From positions 1-20,251 of the forward strand of contig JAWVZH010000041.1 of NCBI GenBank assembly GCA_033722295.1: 20,251 nucleotides of DNA, written 5' to 3'. Each line of letters starts with the position of its first letter. Within the stretch, counting starts at the first letter, position 1. The translations under genes and the position numbers were made by a program. Positions 14,151 to 20,251 of this stretch are shown piece by piece. The stretch comes from JAWVZH01 sp033722295. Its GTDB lineage: Bacteria; Bacteroidota; Bacteroidia; Chitinophagales; Saprospiraceae. Under the pieces are notes generated by a model. The model was given only the letters and a program-made list of their open reading frames with translations, was not told where the DNA came from and ran no database searches.

Positions 14151-15026
14151 TCCGGATACTTTGGCCTCTTTCATTCCTTCACTATAATCATAAAACCCTT
14201 CTCCGCTCTTCACACCTAGTTTTCCGGCCAACACCATATTCACCAACAACGGGTTCGGAGCATATTTGGGCTGATTAAAACCTTCATATAAAACTTCAAG
14301 AATCGACAGACAAACATCCAGACCAATAAAATCTGCCAACTGCAATGGTCCCATCGGGTGAGCCATTCCCAGTTTCATAACTGTATCTATCTCCTGGACC
14401 CCCGCTACCCCCTCATGAAGCGTGCAGATCGCCTCATTGATCATGGGCATTAATATTCGGTTAGCTACAAAACCAGGATAGTCATTTACTTCTACCGGTG
14501 ATTTGCCCAGCTTTTCAGATACCTCCAGAATTATTTTGGTCGTTTCATCGGAAGTGGAATAACCGCGGATCACTTCCACAAGCTTCATTACAGGTACAGG
14601 ATTCATAAAATGCATCCCGATCACCTTGTCGGCACGGCCCGTTACAGCTGCAATTCTGGTAATTGAGATCGATGAAGTATTGGTCGCCAATATAGTATCT
14701 GTGGAAGTTGACTGATCTAACTCCTTGAATATCTTTAATTTAAGGTCGATATTTTCCGTGGCGGCTTCAACTACCAGATCAGCGCTACCCACAGACTTCT
14801 TCATGTCAGTATAACTCTTGATATTGGCCAGGGCAGCCGCCTTGGCTTCCTCATTGATCTTCTCCTTTTTGACCATACGGTCAAGGTTTTTAGAGATTGT
14901 CGATATCGCCTTATCCAGGGCGTCCTGAGAAACGTCAATGAGATCCACATTATAACCATTCATCGCAAATGTATGAGCAATGCCATTTCCCATAGTTCCT
15001 GCACCTATAACCGCAATTTTTTCCAT
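14139..15026 (-). CDS. 3-hydroxybutyryl-CoA dehydrogenase
   Basis: This is a 295-residue NAD(P)-dependent dehydrogenase that interconverts 3-hydroxyacyl-CoA and acetoacyl-CoA, as in butyrate/PHB-type metabolism or beta-oxidation. The N-terminal Rossmann fold has G-A-G-T-M-G at 8-13. The catalytic region shows S118-S119 in N-T-S-S-I, H139-F-M-N142-P, E151 and N189 in V-A-N-R. The C-terminal helical domain carries the G-x-x-H-P-M-G-P-L-x-L-A-D segment. Length matches the stand-alone family and no hydratase domain is fused. The frame extends two codons upstream to a TTG, but the ATG at 15026 gives the canonical M-E-K-I-A-V-I-G-A-G start. The gene is monocistronic here, convergent with the S4 gene (12-nt overlap) and divergent from the GlcNAc-kinase-like gene. 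Confidence 0.95.
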   Translation of the reverse strand: MEKIAVIGAGTMGNGIAHTFAMNGYNVDLIDVSQDALDKAISTISKNLDRMVKKEKINEEAKAAALANIKSYTDMKKSVGSADLVVEAATENIDLKLKIFKELDQSTSTDTILATNTSSISITRIAAVTGRADKVIGMHFMNPVPVMKLVEVIRGYSTSDETTKIILEVSEKLGKSPVEVNDYPGFVANRILMPMINEAICTLHEGVAGVQEIDTVMKLGMAHPMGPLQLADFIGLDVCLSILEVLYEGFNQPKYAPNPLLVNMVLAGKLGVKSGEGFYDYSEGMKEAKVSGSFV

Positions 15027-15103
15027 AATCAATATTTGATGGACGAAGATAAAACGATGGTGTTGAAAATTGAATTAAGGTGTGAAAAACATATTTTTAA
15101 ACC

Positions 15104-15952
15104 ATGTCTCTGATGTGGATTATAGAAAGTGGCTCCACTAAATCAAACTGGGTTGCTCTGGATGACCAAAAGGTTAGACTGGAAACTACCCAACAAGGTT
15201 TCAACCCATATCACCACGACAGATATGATCTGGTCAACATGATCCTTTCGTTTATCTCAAATTCTGACGGTTCAAAGTCGCCGGACAGCATTCATCACTA
15301 CTGTGCCGGAGCAGATGATCATAGAAGATCGGAAGTAGCAGACATCTGGCGATATAAACTCCCCTTTGCAGATATTAACGTCTACAGTGACATAATGGCA
15401 CTCGCTCATGGCCTGACATCTGGAGAGCCCGGTTGGCTAGGCATCCTGGGGACCGGTTCCAACCTGGCCCATTTCAACGGGGCATTGATCGACTACAATA
15501 TTCCAAGTCTGGGATGGATGTTGGGTGACGAAGGCTCTTCCAGAGATATTGCCAAAGAAATACTAAAACGCTATGGCCGGTCTTCATTTTCGGAGAATAC
15601 CACACAACACCTTAAAAAGATCTTGCAATTCGACCCTGAAAAGGCCTCAGGTCAAATTCAGGATTTCAGAGTCTTCAAGGAAGTTATCGATCTACTCGCA
15701 GATAGCTTAAGTCAGATCATCAATACCGAAGAGATAAAGGCTCTCGCTCACTCGCGAATAGCTATATATATTGACCTACTTCCGGTAAATGAAACGAAAT
15801 TTTCGAAAAGGATTCATCTAACAGGATCTATCGCTTATTTTCACAGTTCATTTATAGAAAATTACCTGGGGAAAATTGGATATCAATGTCTGTCGATTGA
15901 TAGATACCCCATTAAATCCTTGATAAACTACTATGTCAACAAAAATCAATAG
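15104..15952 (+). CDS. N-acetylglucosamine kinase-like, BadF/BadG ATPase family
   Basis: This 282-residue sugar-kinase/actin-fold ATPase is likely to phosphorylate GlcNAc or a similar amino sugar during wall or chitin recycling. The phosphate-1 loop is E-S-G-S-T-K-S-N-W at 8-16, the candidate catalytic D96 lies in V-Y-S-D-I, phosphate-2 is G-T-G-S-N at 116-120, and G-D-E-G-S-S follows at 141-146. Relatives I recall from Bacteroidota read D-S-G-S-T-K-x-D-W in the first motif, so D-to-E at residue 8 and D-to-N at 15 are departures. Length is normal. The 3' end overlaps pfkA by 20 nt, which makes coupled translation of a sugar kinase and a glycolytic kinase likely. Exact sugar specificity is inferred. 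Confidence 0.85.
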   Translation: MSLMWIIESGSTKSNWVALDDQKVRLETTQQGFNPYHHDRYDLVNMILSFISNSDGSKSPDSIHHYCAGADDHRRSEVADIWRYKLPFADINVYSDIMALAHGLTSGEPGWLGILGTGSNLAHFNGALIDYNIPSLGWMLGDEGSSRDIAKEILKRYGRSSFSENTTQHLKKILQFDPEKASGQIQDFRVFKEVIDLLADSLSQIINTEEIKALAHSRIAIYIDLLPVNETKFSKRIHLTGSIAYFHSSFIENYLGKIGYQCLSIDRYPIKSLINYYVNKNQ

Positions 15953-16916
15953 AATCGCTGTCTATACTTCAGGAGGTGATGCTCCCGGCATGAATGCCGC
16001 CATCCGGGCAGTGGTGCGTACGGGAGCCTATCACGACCTGCACGTTTATGGTATCAAGAATGGTTACGACGGTCTTATCAAGGGTGAGATCAGCCGATTG
16101 GAAAAAGGGGACGTGGCCAATATCATTCATCGAGGTGGCACTATACTCAAAACAGCCAGAAGTGAAGAATTCAAAACGCCAGAGGGAAGAAAGATGGCTT
16201 ATGATGTACTCAAGGCGAATGAGATTGATGCACTGGTAGCCATCGGTGGAGACGGCACATTCACAGGTGCCAAACTATTCTATGAGGAGTATAAATTTCC
16301 TATTATTGGCATACCGGGAACTATTGACAACGATCTTTACGGTACTGATCTGGCGATCGGATTTGACACTGCTGTCAATACCGCCGTTAACGCTGTAGAC
16401 AGGATCCGGGATACCGCTGACTCACATGACAGATTGTTCTTCATAGAAGTAATGGGCAGGAATTCCGGTTTTATCGCTCTACATACTGCCATTGCCAGTG
16501 GGGCGAGCGGTGTACTGATTCCAGAGTCGTCAACAGATATCCATGAACTTGTAGAACACCTCGAGAAGGCTAAAAGACGGCAAAAGCTTTTTAACCTTGT
16601 CATCGTAGCCGAAGGCAATGATGAAGGAGGTGCGATGGAAATCGTAAAGATGGTCAATGAGATACATCCTGAGTTCGAAACAAAGGTTACTGTGATAGGG
16701 CATCTACAGAGAGGAGGATCCCCTACTGCGGCCGACAGGATAATCGCCAGCCGATTGGGTTACGCCTCGGTTAATGCTCTGATCGAGGGCCGGTATAATG
16801 TTATGGCCGGGCTGATAGATGATAAGCTCACCTTCACTCCATTCAAATATGCTATTAGTGAAGCCAGAAAACCGCCAAATGCTCTGATGCATATGGCTCG
16901 TATATTAAGCTTATAA
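15933..16916 (+). CDS. pfkA: 6-phosphofructokinase, ATP-type
   Basis: This is a 327-residue glycolytic enzyme that phosphorylates fructose-6-phosphate to fructose-1,6-bisphosphate. Motifs in order are G-G-D-A-P-G-M-N at 14-21, G-G-D-G-T at 105-109, G-T-I-D-N-D at 129-134 with the catalytic aspartates, M-G-R-N-S-G-F at 174-180, and the H-L-Q-R-G-G-S-P-T substrate loop near 250. Gly after G-G-D and Gly before T-I-D-N-D are the ATP-dependent signature rather than the pyrophosphate-dependent one. Length is that of the bacterial tetrameric enzyme. Translation starts 20 nt inside the GlcNAc-kinase-like gene. No clear terminator was found in the 67-nt gap to the convergent cox4 gene. Confidence 0.97.
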   Translation: MSTKINRIAVYTSGGDAPGMNAAIRAVVRTGAYHDLHVYGIKNGYDGLIKGEISRLEKGDVANIIHRGGTILKTARSEEFKTPEGRKMAYDVLKANEIDALVAIGGDGTFTGAKLFYEEYKFPIIGIPGTIDNDLYGTDLAIGFDTAVNTAVNAVDRIRDTADSHDRLFFIEVMGRNSGFIALHTAIASGASGVLIPESSTDIHELVEHLEKAKRRQKLFNLVIVAEGNDEGGAMEIVKMVNEIHPEFETKVTVIGHLQRGGSPTAADRIIASRLGYASVNALIEGRYNVMAGLIDDKLTFTPFKYAISEARKPPNALMHMARILSL

Positions 16917-16983
16917 GAAAGTAAGAGTAAAATAATAGTCGTCGCGAACTTACTGCACCCGGAAAGCTTAAATACTCCGGTTA

Positions 16984-17445
16984 TTAATGTCCTGAGGGAT
17001 CATCGCCATGATCTCCGCTATCACCACTATGACTCTCCTGTTGCGCTTCCATTCCGGACTTGATATCCTCCGCTTTCAAAGTTCCAGGCGGGTCTACCCT
17101 TTCTTCTACTTTTGATGCTGCTGCCCGGTAGTTCTTCCAGGTATTCCCTTCATAAAAGAAGGCGATTATTGCCCACACCAGTAACAAGGTTGGCAGCAAT
17201 ACGCTTTTCACGAGTCCAGGCACCTCATATTTCATGTGCATGAACTCATAAACGATCAGATAGGCCTTTACAAAGCTCATTATGATCATTGCCAGACCCA
17301 TAATAGCTGTGGGGAAGTGCACACCCTCAATGATATAACCCTTGCCAAGGAGGGCAAACAATACCTCTACGATGGTGATCACACCCAGGATCAGTATGAC
17401 CTTGAGTACTTTGGATTTAGCTTCCTTATAACTTAGATGACTCAT
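16984..17445 (-). CDS. Cytochrome c oxidase subunit IV family protein
   Basis: This is a 153-residue small membrane subunit of the heme-copper oxidase, last gene of the cox cluster in this window. Three hydrophobic helices lie at about 15-34, 44-66 and 78-97. The middle one is the I-M-S-F-V-K-A-Y-L-I-V segment followed by E-F-M-H-M-K, characteristic of prokaryotic COX4. The C-terminal 50 residues are hydrophilic and end in a Ser/Gly/Asp/His-rich tail from about residue 133. It follows the larger cox3 by 13 nt. The usual Bacteroidota continuation (SCO1-like and DUF420 genes) is not found; the next gene is convergent pfkA. Subunit IV stabilises the complex and is not catalytic. Confidence 0.88.
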   Translation of the reverse strand: MSHLSYKEAKSKVLKVILILGVITIVEVLFALLGKGYIIEGVHFPTAIMGLAMIIMSFVKAYLIVYEFMHMKYEVPGLVKSVLLPTLLLVWAIIAFFYEGNTWKNYRAAASKVEERVDPPGTLKAEDIKSGMEAQQESHSGDSGDHGDDPSGH

Positions 17446-17458
17446 TTTCTGCTATTTT

Positions 17459-18313
17459 TTATAATAGGTAAAATACGAGGAAGACGAAGACCCACACCAA
17501 ATCTACAAAGTGCCAGTATAATCCGATCTTCTCCACCATTTCATAGCCGTTTCGCCTTTTAGCGTAAATGCCGCTGGCTACGTTCAGCATGATAATAAGC
17601 AGGAACACGACACCAGAGAACACGTGAAAGCCGTGAAAGCCAGTAATGAAGAAAAATAGTGCTCCAAAGGCCACCGGGCCAAAACTCATTTCTTTTACCG
17701 ACCCAGCCTGAGGTCCCTCGGTTACCTCGTACTTGAGACGCTGATATTCTCCATGGTGCTTGTGGATCAGATATGGAGTTCCCGGATCAAATGTGTCTCC
17801 AGCTTCTATTCCATGACCATCTCCTTCGAGATATCTACCATGTTCAGTATGTGTACCAAATGGATTGGTAGTGACCGACATATGCTCCTTGGCGATCAGC
17901 GTATTCCACTCCCATGCCTGACAGCCAAGAAAGGCCAAACCTCCAAAAATGGTCAGAAGCATCCATACGATAACCCCCTTCTTATTTTCTCTTTGTCCTT
18001 CCTGTACTGCACGCACCATAGTAAAAGAACTGAACAGTAACACAAAGGTCATGAGCGTTACGAAATAAAGTGGCTTATTATGTAATCCTCCTGGAAAAGT
18101 ACTGAACACAAAGTCAGGGACCGGCCAGGTAGGGTTACTGAACCTCAGGGTTCCGTAGGCAATTAAGAAGCCAGCAAATGTAAAAGCATCCGATAGCAAG
18201 AAGTACCACATCATCAACTTACCATAACTGGCTTTGAATGGAGATTTTCCTCCTGACCAGGCGCCGGACCTGTTCTCTTCAACCGATGGATGCATGACTG
18301 TTTCTGAAGACAT
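17459..18313 (-). CDS. Cytochrome c oxidase subunit III (long form)
   Basis: With the ATG at 18313 this is a 284-residue membrane protein of the COX3 family. Helices are visible at about 33-52, 82-101, 113-131, 214-246 and 264-284. Signature segments are F-F-I-T-G-F-H-G-F-H-V at 221-231 and Y-W-H-F-V-D-L-V-W near 266-274. Between helices 3 and 4, residues 140-210 form a polar loop with many His, Gly and acidic residues, longer than in mitochondrial-type subunit III. An in-frame TTG at 18322 would add three residues and abut the upstream stop; the ATG is preferred. Subunit III stabilises the catalytic core and its proton uptake. It is the second of two subunit III-type genes in this operon. 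Confidence 0.93.
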   Translation of the reverse strand: MSSETVMHPSVEENRSGAWSGGKSPFKASYGKLMMWYFLLSDAFTFAGFLIAYGTLRFSNPTWPVPDFVFSTFPGGLHNKPLYFVTLMTFVLLFSSFTMVRAVQEGQRENKKGVIVWMLLTIFGGLAFLGCQAWEWNTLIAKEHMSVTTNPFGTHTEHGRYLEGDGHGIEAGDTFDPGTPYLIHKHHGEYQRLKYEVTEGPQAGSVKEMSFGPVAFGALFFFITGFHGFHVFSGVVFLLIIMLNVASGIYAKRRNGYEMVEKIGLYWHFVDLVWVFVFLVFYLL

Positions 18314-18322
18314 ATTCAACAA

Positions 18323-18907
18323 TTACTGTAATATCAAGAAAACCAATAGATAAATCCACAAGGCATCAACAAAATGCCAATAATGTAAAACCAGTTCAAA
18401 TCGCAATACTCGCCTTGGACTCGGTGTACATGACAATAAAAATGCATGCACAATAGCCACTACGAGTGCCGCCATTCCACCTAATACGTGTAATAGGTGA
18501 ACTCCTGAAATAAGATATAAAAATGATCCGCTGGGATTACCCGTGAGCTCTATACCCATACCGAACAGAGTCATCCAACCCTGATATTGCAGTATAGCAA
18601 AACCGAGTCCCAGTATAAAGGCAAGGACTAAAAATATCCTGTGAACCGTCGCATTCATATTCTTGAATGCCCGAAATGACACATGTAAGCTGATACTGCT
18701 AAGGATCAAAACTATAGTGCTCAGAAAAAATATCGATGGTATTTTAAATTCAAGCCAGTTCCCTGCAGCTTGTCTGACAATATAAGCACTGGTGAATGCA
18801 GCGAACATCATTATGATACTCGCCATTGCGATCCACAATGCAAATTTGTGAGGATGGATCCTGTTCGTTCTGTTACTATCGTATGTTATTCTTCCCGATT
18901 CCAACAT
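18323..18907 (-). CDS. Cytochrome c oxidase subunit III family (short form)
   Basis: With the ATG at 18907 this is a 194-residue heme-copper oxidase subunit III-like protein with about five helices (about 22-42, 56-76, 88-107, 127-158 and 173-193). H-L-L-H-V-L-G-G at 137-144 and Y-W-H-F-V-D-A-L-W at 176-184 mark the family. Bacteroidota commonly encode two subunit III-type proteins in tandem after cyoE, and this is the first, shorter one. A GTG at 18919 would give four more residues and overlap the cyoE stop by 11 nt; the ATG 2 nt beyond that stop is preferred. The next gene follows directly, with only 9 nt between its ATG and this stop. The distinct roles of the two subunits are not resolved by sequence. 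Confidence 0.92.
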   Translation of the reverse strand: MLESGRITYDSNRTNRIHPHKFALWIAMASIIMMFAAFTSAYIVRQAAGNWLEFKIPSIFFLSTIVLILSSISLHVSFRAFKNMNATVHRIFLVLAFILGLGFAILQYQGWMTLFGMGIELTGNPSGSFLYLISGVHLLHVLGGMAALVVAIVHAFLLSCTPSPRRVLRFELVLHYWHFVDALWIYLLVFLILQ

Positions 18908-18908
18908 A

Positions 18909-19802
18909 TTAGAAAGCACTTATTACCAAAGCCCCAAATGAAATGGGTAAATAAAAGAAGGAAGCGAACATCAACTGTCGCGCTGCCGGCCTGGACATGG
19001 ACGAATAGAACCTGTATGCTGTATATAAAAAATAAATTGTTACACCGGAAATGATCACCAAACCCAGGCTGTTGGTCAACTCCATGGCAAACACAGGTAC
19101 TATCAATACCAGAAGCAATGAAGTATAGATAAGGGCATATAATCCCAACTTCTGATCGATACGGTCACCATCCTTTGGCAAGAACTGATACCCCGCTCTC
19201 TCATAATCATCAAAGGACAGGAAAGCGATAGCCCAAAAATGAGGGAACTGCCACATAAATTGAATTGCAAAAAGCAAAACCGCCAGTAAAGTGATCTCTC
19301 CATTGACAGCAACACAACCGATTAGAGCCGGCATTGCCCCAGGGACCGCTCCCAGAGGAACAGCCCATGTTGAATATCGCTTCATCGGTGTGTAAACAAA
19401 GGCATAGGATACCACGGATATCATTCCCAGTAATCCGGTCAATGGATTAATAGCGCTGAGCATGACCGTACCTATCAATAGCATCATTCCGCTTTGGAGG
19501 ACACCGGTGGAAGTGGTCATTCGTCCTGCGGCCAGTGGTCTGTTCCTCGTTCTGACCATCAAGGCGTCATACTCCTTTTCCAGGACCTCGTTTAAAGCGT
19601 TTGCGGCACCCGCCACAAAGAAACCGCCAATGGATAGAAGTACCGCAATCCCAAGAGACGCCGTAGACCCGGCGGTGATCAGATATGACATCAATGAAGT
19701 GAAGATCACCAACAAAGTCAACCTGAACTTTACCAATTCGGAAAAGTCTGTCCACCACGAGGTCGTAGAAATGGCTGTATCTATGGTTCTTTTATTACTC
19801 AT
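18909..19802 (-). CDS. cyoE: Protoheme IX farnesyltransferase (heme O synthase)
   Basis: This is a 297-residue polytopic membrane prenyltransferase that farnesylates heme B to heme O, the precursor of heme A for aa3-type oxidases. The prenyl-diphosphate site is N68-A-L-N-E-V-L-E-K-E-Y-D79-A-L-M-V-R84-T-R-N-R-P, the Bacteroidota variant of the UbiA-type Asp-rich motif. Further family segments are Y-A-F-V-Y-T-P-M-K-R near 129-138, M-W-Q-F-P-H-F-W-A-I-A-F near 183-194 and Y-Q-F-L-P-K-D-G-D near 207-215. About nine hydrophobic helices fit the family. Its place between cox1 and cox3 ties heme O/A supply to oxidase expression. It is also called ctaB. No heme A synthase (ctaA) gene is in view. Confidence 0.95.
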   Translation of the reverse strand: MSNKRTIDTAISTTSWWTDFSELVKFRLTLLVIFTSLMSYLITAGSTASLGIAVLLSIGGFFVAGAANALNEVLEKEYDALMVRTRNRPLAAGRMTTSTGVLQSGMMLLIGTVMLSAINPLTGLLGMISVVSYAFVYTPMKRYSTWAVPLGAVPGAMPALIGCVAVNGEITLLAVLLFAIQFMWQFPHFWAIAFLSFDDYERAGYQFLPKDGDRIDQKLGLYALIYTSLLLVLIVPVFAMELTNSLGLVIISGVTIYFLYTAYRFYSSMSRPAARQLMFASFFYLPISFGALVISAF

Positions 19803-19845
19803 TGATCTTATGATCCGTGCTTTATCGAAATTCTATACATTAATT

Positions 19846-20251
19846 TTAATGATCACTGGGTTCCTCTCCTTCCTCAAGAGGGACATACTGTGGAATATAT
19901 TCCTTATTGTCTTTTCCGTAGTCATATGCCCATCTGTGCACCGTAGGAATTTTACCGGGCCAGTTACCATGTCCGGCATTGATAGGTGTACTCCATTCCA
20001 GAGTAGTTGCTCCCCACGGATTTCTTTTTTTGACCTTCTTCCCATACCAGATACTGTAGAAAAAGTTGATCACGAAAAGCACCTGTAAAGAGAACGCCAC
20101 GATAGCAGCTATCGTAATGAATTGGTTCATTGTCCCAAAATGGGAGAATGCGTCGAAGTTATCAAAACGATAATACCTTCTTGGCACGCCGGCCATTCCC
20201 AGATAATGCATTGGCCAGAAAATAGCATAGGATGCTATGATCGTACCCCAG
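19846..20251 (-). CDS. ctaD: Cytochrome c oxidase subunit I, C-terminal part (5' end beyond window)
   Basis: The reading frame is open through the right edge, so only the last 134 residues or so of the catalytic subunit are visible. The segment F-W-P-M-H-Y-L-G-M-A-G-V-P-R-R-Y-Y sits at the point where subunit I has its conserved H-x-x-G-x-x-G-x-P-R-R turn. One last membrane helix (I-T-I-A-A-I-V-A-F-S region) follows, then a charged cytoplasmic tail ending in an acidic stretch. The heme and CuB ligands lie upstream and cannot be checked. cyoE begins 43 nt after the stop on the same strand, so this gene is probably followed by cyoE, both cox3-type genes and cox4 in one operon. Confidence 0.93.
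   Translation of the reverse strand, partial: WGTIIASYAIFWPMHYLGMAGVPRRYYRFDNFDAFSHFGTMNQFITIAAIVAFSLQVLFVINFFYSIWYGKKVKKRNPWGATTLEWSTPINAGHGNWPGKIPTVHRWAYDYGKDNKEYIPQYVPLEEGEEPSDH

Noticed and set aside
16961..16981. CCGGA/TCCGG inverted repeat between pfkA and cox4
   Set aside because: Five-base arms with a 12-nt loop and no T-run; it could be chance.
19462..20088. Plus-strand open frame of 208 codons
   Set aside because: It runs antisense across cyoE and the end of cox1, both of which have strong family motifs; its own translation shows no coherent domain.
1..20251. Search for mobile elements, CRISPR arrays, tRNA genes and toxin-antitoxin pairs
   Set aside because: No transposase, integrase, spaced repeat array, cloverleaf-like segment or small paired genes were seen.

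Overview
The window is a gene-dense piece of chromosome of roughly 44% GC. It appears to come from a Bacteroidota bacterium, possibly a Saprospiria/Lewinella-like lineage. That placement is inferred from family content: a DUF3810 membrane protein, a GlmM with an archaeal-like sugar loop, a class III-like PPK2, a 500-residue class V PLP enzyme, and the cox1-cyoE-cox3-cox3-cox4 order typical of the phylum. No rRNA, tRNA, CRISPR array, insertion sequence, integrase or phage gene was seen. No gene-free stretch exceeds about 140 bases. Strand switches are frequent and several junctions overlap by 1-20 nt.

Layout. 15-1315 (minus): a SAM-dependent methyltransferase coupled to a PAP2 phosphatase. 1356-6491 (plus): a four-gene run of glmM, a long class V PLP enzyme, a NifS/IscS-type cysteine desulfurase (GTG start) and ribD. 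6584-7162 (plus): an exported thioredoxin-fold protein. 7209-9676 (minus): a membrane-anchored NUC1-type endonuclease followed 2 nt later by a HerA-like (DUF853) ATPase. 9721-10446 (plus): an unrecognised exported, probably beta-rich protein. 10450-11502 (minus): DUF3810 with an HExxH motif. 11604-11921 (plus): trxA with a clear intrinsic terminator. 12062-14150 (plus): a tightly coupled DUF58, PPK2 and S4/Hsp15-like operon. 14139-15026 (minus): 3-hydroxybutyryl-CoA dehydrogenase. 15104-16916 (plus): a GlcNAc-kinase-like gene overlapping pfkA. 16984-20251 (minus): the distal part of an aa3/caa3-type cytochrome oxidase operon, running from a truncated cox1 through cyoE and two cox3-type subunits to cox4.

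How the genes fit together. Most of the window is core metabolism: amino-sugar phosphate supply (GlmM, GlcNAc kinase), glycolysis (PfkA), riboflavin synthesis (RibD), sulfur mobilisation (cysteine desulfurase), acyl-CoA redox (Hbd), thiol redox (TrxA and the exported thioredoxin) and aerobic respiration (cox cluster with heme O synthase). The less understood parts are the nuclease/HerA-like pair, the DUF3810 putative metalloprotease, the exported protein at 9721, and the DUF58-PPK2-S4 operon. I found no convincing entirely new system. The nuclease/HerA-like pair is the best candidate for a closer look. Several enzymes also carry substitutions at normally conserved motif positions (PAP2, PPK2, GlcNAc kinase).
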